Part shown: in pieces, positions 44,601 through 53,117 of the stretch
How positions within the stretch are numbered: the first letter of the stretch is position 1
Layout: each line of letters opens with the position of its first letter
NCBI GenBank assembly: GCA_019639135.1
Contig: JAHBSL010000009.1
Location: 1-64,000 of the forward strand
Direction: 5' to 3'
DNA: 64,000 nucleotides
DNA from: Acidobacteriota bacterium
GTDB taxonomy: Bacteria; Acidobacteriota; Blastocatellia; Pyrinomonadales; Pyrinomonadaceae
Position numbers and translations under genes: made by a program
Notes under the pieces: generated by a model
Databases searched by the model: none
Told to the model about the DNA's origin: nothing
Seen by the model: the letters and a program-made list of their open reading frames with translations, nothing else

Positions 44601-45043
44601 ATCTTTTCGCCCAGATCAAGCGTGAAGGTCTCTTCACTGGGAATTCTACGCCACTCGACGGCCGGCCCTTCTTCGCCATCTTGTTTTTCAGCCCGGTTAT
44701 AGTCGCCGTAGCGAACGGTAGTTGTAAGTTCGTTGGTGCCTTTTGGGATGAGAAGACTCAGACCCATACTGCTTGGAAGATAAGATCGACGCGCGGCCGC
44801 TGGTTCGGGAGTTTCATTGTCATCAAGACCAGCTGGCTCCGCTGCCTGATCGAGTTCGTCGACGCTGGTAGGATCGCATCGTTGGGATTCATCGGCCTCC
44901 GTTGGCACCAGGAACCCGGTGAGATACCAACGAGAAGGTGCCTGCGGCAGTATTTCGTCGGGGTCACCCAATGAACCCGTCGGGCCGACAAGATCAAGCC
45001 GTAGTGCGTCGATCAGCTGTGAACGGACATCGGTTGGTTTCAT
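41648..45043 (-). CDS. drmA: DISARM helicase DrmA
   Basis: A 1,131-residue SF2-type helicase. Walker A is FFPTGGGKTEAYLG near residue 435, and the DExH box is VIQDELHLISGPLG near 668. The C-terminal helicase lobe contains NMISVGLDIMRIGLM and ATSRVGRD. With DrmB it binds and translocates on incoming DNA with unprotected ends. It begins 5 bp after drmMI. Confidence 0.93.
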   Translation of the reverse strand: MKPTDVRSQLIDALRLDLVGPTGSLGDPDEILPQAPSRWYLTGFLVPTEADESQRCDPTSVDELDQAAEPAGLDDNETPEPAAARRSYLPSSMGLSLLIPKGTNELTTTVRYGDYNRAEKQDGEEGPAVEWRRIPSEETFTLDLGEKIPDSGTHSVPNGRGLEVVWSIRGIHDAGMVGGLPSGARSVSVFLVNRRKPSPDEVSDEAFIFQAELELASEKPLIARPNLRSLESGDWDERVADLQYRDNCEFSAGHGVSTAAIVVDRECRTVRTCWIPDAEVERVAPAQIDGVELRMGELANLKDGNDAKEKLGKFVSSYREWIKEQAASAPNSPPRRKETSDELLKRAGLAADRIEAGIALLSDPDCLEAFRLANKTMAAQGRRRLARTFSKKPEEITPEWRPFQLAFLLMNLKGIAKPEEADREIVDLLFFPTGGGKTEAYLGLAAFALVLRRLRNPGITSAGLSVLMRYTLRLLTLDQLGRAAALICALELERQQDVTKLGEWPFEIGLWVGMAATPNRMGQKGDNYRESARAKTIAFKNDDRKASPIPLEECPWCGEKFKSSSFQLLPNPDTPTDLRVTCANRHCDFSRGNHLPILSVDEPIYRRLPCFIIATVDKFAAMPWTGEVGAFFGRVNRGDSNGFYGPCDAGSGHPLPVERLLPPDLVIQDELHLISGPLGTMVGLYETALDDLSSIEKDGKRIRPKIIASTATVRRAESQIRALFNRRNVDVFPPPGPDQRNSFFARTHSTTESNARQYVGIAAQGRSPKAIMLRVYLTLLAAGQKAYFEAGGKKNVNNPADPYMTLLGYFNSLRELGGARRLIEDEVRTQLMGRARRKRIGEPEGLFRDRTIAYEVVELTSRVSTDKVSEAKRRLEQPFRETEHVDVAIATNMISVGLDIMRIGLMVVFGQPKTSSEYIQATSRVGRDHEKPGLVVTILNVHRPRDRSHYERFAAFHESFYRSVEATSVTPFSPRALDRGLAGTLISLARQGHLPMTPPRGATEILNELPQLDFAIERLAERALETHQDSSSTDAEKLRLTVRERAVDLLDEWSGIAKELRDAGGALQYQTEQGNAQRLLYEFLNPDLKSLPPKRKKFRANRSMRDVEPSVNLWLKTIDGVELDVEEDTNE

Positions 45044-45048
45044 ATTCT

Positions 45049-48000
45049 CTATTTCTTAAACAGATTCTGCTGTTCCTTCATAGACGATCTGCGACCCCGG
45101 TTGTTTGAGCCGGAGGATTGTTTGCCTTCGGCTGCAGCAGCCGCTTTTCCAGCCAGTTTCTCTTCCATCGCTCGTTTTTCGTTGAGTTCGAGTAGGCGAG
45201 CGAGGACTTCGTCGCGGAAGTCGTCGGGCCAGCGAAGACGCCAGGGCTTTTTCTTATTGGACTTCCTTGCACCAGGTTCGTCTTCCTCCTCCTCGTAATC
45301 CAGCAGGAACTCGCAGCGCGCAGCAGCGGCCAGATCGTCCCAGCCATAAGCCTCAAGCACCGCTTGATCCATCGCCGCGTGAAGCTCCCGCAGATTCAAG
45401 ATCTCCGACGATTGCGCGTGTGGGTCGTGAAAGCGGTTGTAGGTCTTCGTGAGACCCTCGTTGTTCGAGATCATAAGGTTTTCTCGGCACTCGTAGTAGT
45501 CGCGGGAAGTTTGTTCGAGAGATACATTACTCCGAAAGTCAGTTGGAAATGGAAATGTCTCGAAACAATCAGAGAGCGTGTAACGTAACCGATCTTCCAT
45601 TGACGAAGCCAAAAAACATGCCCACCATTCATGCACGCGACTTTGCAGTACACCAAAAGCCGAATAGTCGGCCCAAGTAATGGCGACGTGTGGAGAAGCT
45701 ATGTAGAAATCGCCAGGTACAAATGCCATCGCGAGGTACTTTGACGGAAAGGGCTGCATCAGGATTCGCGGCAGTCCATCACTTGCTCGCCTTAACCCTG
45801 GGCGCGTTTCGCCGAACTGCCACCAGATTTTTCGCAATCTCTCACGATTACATTTCTGACGTTCAGGTTTTACCAATCGTTCAAGAATCGAGTACAACTC
45901 TGGCCATTGCTTTGCTTGATCTTCAGTCATGTCGCCAAAATCGATGACGAACCGCGATTGCATCACTTGCGGGTTTTCAAGCAAATCTTCCCCGCCAATC
46001 ATCGGATGAATCAGGTCGCGATTGCGGGAGTCCCGTGCGACAACCTCATGCATTGTGGCAATCGGCGAAGCGCCGTCGGTAAAGTCATCGAAAAGAAAGC
46101 CGGCTCCGTAGTTGTAATAGCCGCTGAACGCAATGTCAGCATTCGCTCTTAGCGGCTTGGGATCGTCATCTGGGCCGTTTGCCACCAAGAACGCAGTAAT
46201 ATCCTCAACGTCCTTGCCGTCAAGTCGAAGTGGTTGCACTGGGTAAGCTCTCGCTATGTGAATTGCGCTGGTTGTAACAGCAGCAGCGCCTTGCCACGGA
46301 ATCCGTCGGACGACGTTATAGATGCAACCCCGATCCTTGCGTATTTGACGCAGGCCGCCGCTTCGCGAATCACCCTGTGCAATTGTGTTCGTCGCAAGTA
46401 ATCCCATAGCTCCACGGAGGCGGAGTGCAGAGTAACATCGACGGAAGAAGAAGACGACAAGATCAACCTGCCCTTTTGCTTGAGGCCATGTTTCTCGCAG
46501 CCAATGAAGGAACGAAAGCCCTAACGCGCCTGAAATGTTCTTGCCGGCCATGAAAGGTGGATTCCCAACAAACGCATCGAACCCACCGTTCTCCCGCGAA
46601 AACACTTCGGGAAACTCAATCTCCCAATGAAACGGCGGAATCGGATGCTCGCCACTTCTCAGGCTCGCGACGGCCACGGCGACGGGGCCGCGCTTGGCCG
46701 ATTCGTGGCCGCTGGCGTACCAGTCATTGACGCTCGCAAACAGTTCGTCGCAGCGATCTTCGCGCTCCTTCTTCTTCGATCCGGCAAAGAACGCACTTAG
46801 GCAGGCATCGCCCGTCAAGCGGACGACGTTCAGAGCCTCGTCGGCCTCAGCCAGCCGCCGCTCTTGATCGCGGTACGGCACGTCCTCGCGAGCATTCAGG
46901 ATCTTCGCTCGAGCCTCGGTTGCTCGGTCGAGCCGCTTCTGGATCAGGTCTTCATCACCAAGTCGGCGTTGGTTCGATTCCCAGTGAAAACGAATGATCT
47001 GCTCACGCGTGAGGCCAACCAGTGAATCGCCGTGACGCAGACTGTGGTCGAGAAACGTAAAGGGATGACCTTTTGCCAAGGTCACCAGCCACAGCGACAA
47101 CTTTGCAAGATCGACGGCCATCGGGTTCTTGTCAACGCCGTATAGACATCGTTGCGCGACAAGACGGCGAGCGTATAGCACCTCGTCCTCATCTAGTGGA
47201 ATATCGGTCGGCAGCAGATCGTGGGCGTGCCAGGCTTCGATCAGCTTATCGCCAAGTTGACGGCAGGCTTCCACCAGAAACGCGCCGGAGCCCATGGCCG
47301 GATCGCATATTTTGAGGTCGAGAATTTGGGACGGATGCGGCATGCCTACCTCGCGGGCCAGGCGCGCGTATTCGACGGCCTTTTCAGACTGCCGGATGCG
47401 GGCATCGAGTTCGCCCTGGGTGTAACGGCGTTTATCCTCACGCGATGGTTGGTAAATCTCCGGAAGACCGGCCGCGGGATCGCACAGCTGCTTGAGAATC
47501 GGCTCAAGGGTCGTTCGCACAATGGGCTCTGTCAGTGAACGTGGAGTATAGTGAGATCCGCTCCGACGCCGCTCATCCGATGGTTGAAGTACGATGGCGC
47601 CCGCCGAAACAACCCGCGGCGTAACTTTCTTTGCAATTTTTTTATCGAGTGCTTCCAGCAAGTCCTCAATCGTGGCGGCCTCGTTAAGCAGGTCCATGGA
47701 GTCTTTACCCAACGTCTGGTCGCTCTGATCCTTTAGCCATTTCGCGCGCTCCTTGGCATTTGTGGCGAGAAGAGCTTCGAGGTTAATTGTTGCGGGTGCT
47801 CCGTGCGGCTTCACCGGCTTGATCGCGATGGATTTGCCTTGCGCAACTTCCAGGTTAAAACCCATTACCGTTTCGTAAACGGAGCCTATCTGTTCGACGT
47901 CCAGTGTGCGGTAGCTTAGCCGTTCGCCATCCAGGATGAGTAGATTGCGGAGAACGTTGTAGATTACACCGTCACTGATCCGTGAAATTGGAGTGGACAG

Positions 48001-49182
48001 TGCGGTTGGATCTGCGTTTCGCTGTCGCCCTTCCAGAAAGGGATATCGATCCGGATCGAAAAGATAGCCCTTTCGGGCAGGCAGCTTAAACGTGCCATGC
48101 TGACCCCCCTCGAACACCAGTCGGAAGAGCGTTAGGAGTTGCGCCCACGCCCCAAACCTCTGCTCCATCGTGTCGGGAAATCGACCTTTGTCCTCCCGAA
48201 GCCGTTCGAATAACCCCGTGATCGAGTAGTTGTTTGAGTAAATTGGATCGCTGGACATGAGATCCCGGTCCTCGGCATACAGCACGAAAACAAGGCGCAT
48301 CAAAACCGTCAGGAGGCCGGAGTAAACGTTATTAGGATTACTGGCCAAGACTTCCCGCAGTAGTTCGCCATTGCGGACATCGTTGGCTGCCTGGAAGCCA
48401 CGCATCAATTCGTACAAAGCCGCCAGAACTTGCTCGGCAAGCTTCGTTGATACGGTGTTCTGATATTTGCGGCTGTTTTCAAGGATTGCGGGAAGCCGCT
48501 GGTTGTCCGGCAGCGTGAACATCCGATCAGCCGAGAGCAGCATGTGCAGTGCCGCGAACATCGGCCGCCCTGCCACCTGGACCATTTCGGCGACGTTGAA
48601 AGTCGCGTGGCCGCTAGACTCACCGCGCGGGGCATAGACCAGTCGCAGTTGTCCCCCGTTGCACAACAGACCGATGGGAACCGCGGTCTCTCGAAGTAGT
48701 CGCTCAAACTTCAGTTGCGGAGCGGCTTGCCAGTGCCGGCTGCTGTCAGCTTCGTTGGGCTTATCTAAGTCCGTACCCGCGGGCAAGACCTGAATTAGCA
48801 TCTGCCAGGAGATTCCACCTTCTTTGGGCTTAAATACGTGAACTGCATGCGTTGGCCGCAGAGTTTCGTGGTATTGCGGAAGGATGACCTCCAGAGAGGC
48901 GGATTCTTCCGGCAGCGGAGCTTTCGATGGAATCTCCCTGAGGTCTTGTTCTTCCCATTCCAAGCACCTGCGGACGAACCCGGCGAAATCGGTGATCTCA
49001 GGAATAATTTCGTCTTTCGCGTTGCGGGGCAAACAGTCGAGGAAGCGTTTGTGTGCGCTGCTGATGTTCTTGTTGACATAGCACTGGGCCTCCAGAAGCG
49101 CAGGCACGGACACGACCAAACCGACAGGCTGGACGTAACCGAGCCATTCGAGATGAGCAAGTTCTTCTGGTGCTTTTGCCAT
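45049..49182 (-). CDS. drmMI: DISARM adenine-specific DNA methyltransferase DrmMI
   Basis: A 1,377-residue class 1 DISARM methylase resembling Eco57I/PglX-type proteins. Motif I is DPAMGSGAFLVEACRQ near residue 626, and the N6-adenine motif IV is GNPPFMAG near 870, with a long target-recognition region after it. The C-terminus is Lys/Gly-rich and low in complexity (KAAAAAEGKQSSGSNNRGRR). It marks host DNA so the system spares it. Gene order next to drmD fits class 1 rather than the 5mC-type class 2. Confidence 0.92.
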   Translation of the reverse strand: MAKAPEELAHLEWLGYVQPVGLVVSVPALLEAQCYVNKNISSAHKRFLDCLPRNAKDEIIPEITDFAGFVRRCLEWEEQDLREIPSKAPLPEESASLEVILPQYHETLRPTHAVHVFKPKEGGISWQMLIQVLPAGTDLDKPNEADSSRHWQAAPQLKFERLLRETAVPIGLLCNGGQLRLVYAPRGESSGHATFNVAEMVQVAGRPMFAALHMLLSADRMFTLPDNQRLPAILENSRKYQNTVSTKLAEQVLAALYELMRGFQAANDVRNGELLREVLASNPNNVYSGLLTVLMRLVFVLYAEDRDLMSSDPIYSNNYSITGLFERLREDKGRFPDTMEQRFGAWAQLLTLFRLVFEGGQHGTFKLPARKGYLFDPDRYPFLEGRQRNADPTALSTPISRISDGVIYNVLRNLLILDGERLSYRTLDVEQIGSVYETVMGFNLEVAQGKSIAIKPVKPHGAPATINLEALLATNAKERAKWLKDQSDQTLGKDSMDLLNEAATIEDLLEALDKKIAKKVTPRVVSAGAIVLQPSDERRRSGSHYTPRSLTEPIVRTTLEPILKQLCDPAAGLPEIYQPSREDKRRYTQGELDARIRQSEKAVEYARLAREVGMPHPSQILDLKICDPAMGSGAFLVEACRQLGDKLIEAWHAHDLLPTDIPLDEDEVLYARRLVAQRCLYGVDKNPMAVDLAKLSLWLVTLAKGHPFTFLDHSLRHGDSLVGLTREQIIRFHWESNQRRLGDEDLIQKRLDRATEARAKILNAREDVPYRDQERRLAEADEALNVVRLTGDACLSAFFAGSKKKEREDRCDELFASVNDWYASGHESAKRGPVAVAVASLRSGEHPIPPFHWEIEFPEVFSRENGGFDAFVGNPPFMAGKNISGALGLSFLHWLRETWPQAKGQVDLVVFFFRRCYSALRLRGAMGLLATNTIAQGDSRSGGLRQIRKDRGCIYNVVRRIPWQGAAAVTTSAIHIARAYPVQPLRLDGKDVEDITAFLVANGPDDDPKPLRANADIAFSGYYNYGAGFLFDDFTDGASPIATMHEVVARDSRNRDLIHPMIGGEDLLENPQVMQSRFVIDFGDMTEDQAKQWPELYSILERLVKPERQKCNRERLRKIWWQFGETRPGLRRASDGLPRILMQPFPSKYLAMAFVPGDFYIASPHVAITWADYSAFGVLQSRVHEWWACFLASSMEDRLRYTLSDCFETFPFPTDFRSNVSLEQTSRDYYECRENLMISNNEGLTKTYNRFHDPHAQSSEILNLRELHAAMDQAVLEAYGWDDLAAAARCEFLLDYEEEEDEPGARKSNKKKPWRLRWPDDFRDEVLARLLELNEKRAMEEKLAGKAAAAAEGKQSSGSNNRGRRSSMKEQQNLFKK

Positions 49183-49191
49183 TGTCCAGTA

Positions 49192-52100
49192 CTAACCTGT
49201 TACCGGCCAGAGATAAACCAGTCCGACCGGTTCAACTCGCCTTGCCACAACCGAATACAAATCCTGAATGCGTACGGGTTCCGTCTTCAATTCGGCCCGT
49301 ATCTGCTCGAGTCGCTTGGACCAGTAACGTTTGTTTGCGTCAAGCTGTGCGAGTTCGTCATCGTCATTGCCAAAATCCAGGCGAAGTTGATCCGGATTCA
49401 TCTTCTCGACACGTTTCACTTCGTTGGCGATGTGCTTCTGCTGCGTCTCCAGGATCTCCCGCATCGACTTTGCCTCGGCTTCACCGCGGGCGGCGAGTTT
49501 CTGTAGGGCGTCCTCGGCATATTCGGTCCCGCGCGTCTCAAGGTGTTCTAGTAGTTCTCTGATGTCCGTCGGCGCCGACTTCTGAAGTTGCTCGGTCACC
49601 ATTGGAGCGAGCTTCAGACCCTTGCTCTTCAGCAGCGACTCATCCAGCAGCGCCATAGTCTTCATCTCTGCTTCTTTCGCGTACGGCGAGAGAGGCTCCT
49701 TGCGGATATCTGGATCGATCCAGCGAGCCGTAACTGGTATGAGTTCTTCATGTAGTCGAGCCGCACCATTACCATAGAGACAAAGTCGACCGATCAATAT
49801 CACCCGAGGTATGGAGTCGTTCGCCTGGGCGAAGCACGCTCGCGATAAATCGTGATGGACAAAGCCTTGCGCCGTAAATCTTCCGAGAAGACGCTGGACG
49901 ACGCGTTGCTCTAGGTGCATGTGTACAACGTCGTCGTCGAGTGTTCCCGGATCTTCAAAAACAACAGGGCGGATCGGTGATGAGTGACGCCAGTCCCACA
50001 GCGTCTGATCGCGCTTTCTCGGTACCCGAAGGGTATCCATCGTATCCGCCCAGGTTGGGTCAGCACCGCTTCGCTGATCAAGAGCCGGGAAGTCGAACCG
50101 GAGAACGTCTTCACCCTCGACGACTGTCTGTAGCGCGTCAGAGCCCATCAACTCCAGCGAACACGATATGGCGGAGCGAAAGTGTGAATTACTCAGCCCG
50201 ATGGACTTACGAGAGCTTTCAAGCTGCGACCGAAGACGATCGATCTGTTCCTTTAGAGCGTTTTGTCGTGCCCGAGAGGCTTCAAGTTCTTCATCGATCG
50301 TTGCCTTTCGGTCAGCAGCTAAATCGACGGAGTCAATCTCGCTTTCCAGCAAATCGACGAACCGGCGTTGGATGCCTAGACTCAGCTTCGAATCGATCAC
50401 CTTGGAGAGACTGCCAAGTTCCTGCTTGATCGTCTCCGTCTTCTTCACGAGAACTTGTAGGATGCGATCCTCGGGGCGCTGCTTGTAGACGAAGTAGTGG
50501 CAAAAGACCTCTGGACTTGGCTGGAGCTTTCTGTCAATTCGTCCGTTGCGCTGCTCCATGCGGCTTGGATTCCACGGGACATCGAAATGGAAAAGGTTGA
50601 AACAGTGAGCTTGCAGGTTAAGGCCTTCACGCGCGGCATCGGTGGCGATCAGTATCCGCACCGGATGCCTTGCCGGATCCATGTTAAATGCCCGCTTGAT
50701 CTCATCGCGTTTCTGCGGTGGTGTCGGACCGTGGAAGATCTCGATGCGACGGTCGGCATCCTCCGATCCAGCGAGGGCCGACTGAAGCTGCTGAACGAGA
50801 TAGCGTTTGGTGTCATCGTATTCCGTGAAGACAAGAACGCGAATGTTGTTCCATTTCGCACCTGGCTTGCCCAAGTCAGGACACATATTCCGCCGAATCC
50901 ACTCGATGAGCTTTTTGACCCGGGCATCGGGCTTGCCGCGAGTATCCTCCGCGATGTCGGTCATCTCCTGAAGAAGTTGCTGCTCACGCTGGAACAATTG
51001 TTTAGCTGACGAGTCCTCGATTGGCCCAATGGTCGCCGCGGACGCTGCCTCGAACTGAGCGTCTTCTTCGGCCTGCAATTGTTCCTCATCGAGTGTCGCT
51101 CGATCATCGTCGCTGCCGACAGGTTTCGTCAGCAGGTCGAGTGTGTTGGTTCTCGGCTCCTCGACCTTAGCCTCCTCTTGAATCTTCTCCCACTGACGAT
51201 GAACCGTCTTGCGGTGCACCTTCAGCGTGCGGGCGAACGCTTGCACCGACGACAGAAGCCTCTGCTGCAGCCCAACGATCAGCAGCCCCGCCGCTGCCTG
51301 CTTGCGTTTGGTTTCGTTTTTGAGCCGTTCTTCCCGAAGTTCACGGTACTTGTCGAGTAGGCTCGCGAGCTTCAGTTCTGGAGCGTCTGCTGGAAGTCCG
51401 TCGATGTTTACCTGGACGACCTCTCGTACGGGAAAACCGCCCTGAATCTCCCTAATGTCGTCCTTTAGTCGCCTCACTACGACTTCATCTCGGTGGCCAG
51501 CGGTTACGGGAACGCCACGACAGAACCGTTGTGGATCCAGAATCTCCAGTAGTGCCGAGAAGCTGTTAGAGTGGCCGTTGTGGGGCGTCGCGCTCAAGAA
51601 CAAGCGATGTTCAAACCGCGGTGCCAAATCACGAACGGTTCGTGTAATTTGCGAGTCGATAGCATACTTCTGGCCGCTAGACGGAGCAGCATGATGAGCT
51701 TCATCAAGAATGAACAGAGTGCCCGTTCGGAATGTGCCGAGCAGATCGCGTAGTGGACCCGCATAGGCTTCATCGATAAGCAATCGGTGGGAAACGAGAA
51801 AGCGCGTGTGCGTACTCCATGGATTCACGCTAAATCCTCGCTCTCGTCGAACCTTTTTCACGTACTCCTTATCTAAGATCTCGAACGTCAGCCCGAACCG
51901 GGATGACAATTCTTCCTGCCATTGGAGCAGCATGGATGGCGGGCACGACACGAAGATCTCGCGGACCTTCTTACGGAGCAGAAGCTCACGCGCAATCAGG
52001 CCAGCTTCGATCGTTTTCCCAAGACCAACGTCGTCCGCGATGAACAGGTTGACTCGCGGCATTCGAAGAGCTTTGCGAAGCGGCTCTAGCTGGTAGGCGT

Positions 52101-52443
52101 CGAGCCGGATGCCAGCCCGGAACGGCGACTGAAAAAGTCGCGGGTCGGTGGAAGTGACGCAGTTCCATTTGAGAGTGTTCAGATATGCCGCAAAGAGGCG
52201 GGAGTCGTCGAAGCCGTTTGCGGCTACGGCTTCCCAAGATTCGGCGGTGAGCATCGTAGGATCGATTTCCTTTTCCCACAGGACATCAAGCTGTTGGCCC
52301 TGGTTGTCGTCATCAACACACGATAGCCGAACTAGTGTGCTTTCGGCGGCGGTCTTTGAAGGTACGACTCCCTCCACAAGATATGTTCGCTGGCGCACCC
52401 TTGCGATTTGACCTATTTCAATTTCTTTGCCGATTGTCTCCAT
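49192..52443 (-). CDS. drmD: DISARM SNF2-like helicase DrmD
   Basis: A 1,083-residue SNF2-family protein with motif I ADDVGLGKTIEAGLI near residue 135, DEAH near 245, SATPHNGHSN as motif III and the C-terminal lobe with DAAREGLNLQ and MEQRNGRIDR. Long coiled-coil segments lie in the middle and C-terminal parts. DrmD marks class 1 DISARM. It is the first gene of the operon; the 220 bp upstream hold no further gene except a small HTH gene beyond. Confidence 0.92.
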   Translation of the reverse strand: METIGKEIEIGQIARVRQRTYLVEGVVPSKTAAESTLVRLSCVDDDNQGQQLDVLWEKEIDPTMLTAESWEAVAANGFDDSRLFAAYLNTLKWNCVTSTDPRLFQSPFRAGIRLDAYQLEPLRKALRMPRVNLFIADDVGLGKTIEAGLIARELLLRKKVREIFVSCPPSMLLQWQEELSSRFGLTFEILDKEYVKKVRRERGFSVNPWSTHTRFLVSHRLLIDEAYAGPLRDLLGTFRTGTLFILDEAHHAAPSSGQKYAIDSQITRTVRDLAPRFEHRLFLSATPHNGHSNSFSALLEILDPQRFCRGVPVTAGHRDEVVVRRLKDDIREIQGGFPVREVVQVNIDGLPADAPELKLASLLDKYRELREERLKNETKRKQAAAGLLIVGLQQRLLSSVQAFARTLKVHRKTVHRQWEKIQEEAKVEEPRTNTLDLLTKPVGSDDDRATLDEEQLQAEEDAQFEAASAATIGPIEDSSAKQLFQREQQLLQEMTDIAEDTRGKPDARVKKLIEWIRRNMCPDLGKPGAKWNNIRVLVFTEYDDTKRYLVQQLQSALAGSEDADRRIEIFHGPTPPQKRDEIKRAFNMDPARHPVRILIATDAAREGLNLQAHCFNLFHFDVPWNPSRMEQRNGRIDRKLQPSPEVFCHYFVYKQRPEDRILQVLVKKTETIKQELGSLSKVIDSKLSLGIQRRFVDLLESEIDSVDLAADRKATIDEELEASRARQNALKEQIDRLRSQLESSRKSIGLSNSHFRSAISCSLELMGSDALQTVVEGEDVLRFDFPALDQRSGADPTWADTMDTLRVPRKRDQTLWDWRHSSPIRPVVFEDPGTLDDDVVHMHLEQRVVQRLLGRFTAQGFVHHDLSRACFAQANDSIPRVILIGRLCLYGNGAARLHEELIPVTARWIDPDIRKEPLSPYAKEAEMKTMALLDESLLKSKGLKLAPMVTEQLQKSAPTDIRELLEHLETRGTEYAEDALQKLAARGEAEAKSMREILETQQKHIANEVKRVEKMNPDQLRLDFGNDDDELAQLDANKRYWSKRLEQIRAELKTEPVRIQDLYSVVARRVEPVGLVYLWPVTG

Positions 52444-52665
52444 GTGATAGAAAAGAGGCCTCAGTAATTTACATACCTAATCGGATTTTGAGAACCCCGT
52501 TCGCCTGATACTCCTACCCTCATAAACTTGATACCGACAACTAAATCTGGGATCGATCCGGTCCCGCTGATGTAAACGCGCCCTTATTTCCGTTTCCGGT
52601 TCAGATTCGTTACACGTGGTTCCGCCGAGCACAGCGAGCACCTTTTCATCAGTTGCATAACGCGC

Positions 52666-52872
52666 TCACTCATCCGGGTTTCTAGGCGGCCGACCAGCGG
52701 GACGCTTCAATCGCGTCAGGCGCCGGACCTCAGACGCCGGGATGGCATTCTCACGCCCAAATTTTTCAGAGTTTTTAATTACCCCAGCTCTTATCAATTG
52801 CCGGACCCGAGCATCGCTTATGCCTAGTTCGGCGGCCGTCTGTTTTGAGGTTAGATAGCCCTTCATTTTCAT
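52666..52872 (-). CDS. Small excisionase-like HTH protein upstream of DISARM
   Basis: A 68-residue DNA-binding protein with MerR/Xis-type HTH YLTSKQTAAELGISDARVRQ and a basic Pro/Gly-rich tail (RPAGRPPRN) like an AT-hook. Met18 of the longer frame is taken as start because the domain begins right there; Met20 is equally possible. Its position before drmD suggests control of the DISARM operon, which is inference. Confidence 0.65.
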   Translation of the reverse strand: MKMKGYLTSKQTAAELGISDARVRQLIRAGVIKNSEKFGRENAIPASEVRRLTRLKRPAGRPPRNPDE

Positions 52873-53117
52873 ACAATCTATCAGCAGTGAAACTATTACG
52901 CAATCGAAAGGGTTAATTTGCAATACTAGAATGCTTGCGCGCGAGCCAATGCGCTCAATTGTGTTCCAGTTACGACGTATTCGTACGGACTAAACTCCGA
53001 AAGCGAGGATGGTCAAGTTAAAGTGGCTGATGACATGTTCTAGGTGCTGAAGTCGTCGAAGAGAACACGACGGCTCTTATTTCTCCTAAACGGATTGATC
53101 CATACCTGAGAACACCG

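Noticed and set aside
45049..49182. BREX PglX methylase
   Set aside because: Neighbours are drmA, drmB, drmC and drmD, and no brxA, brxB, brxC, pglZ or brxL is present.
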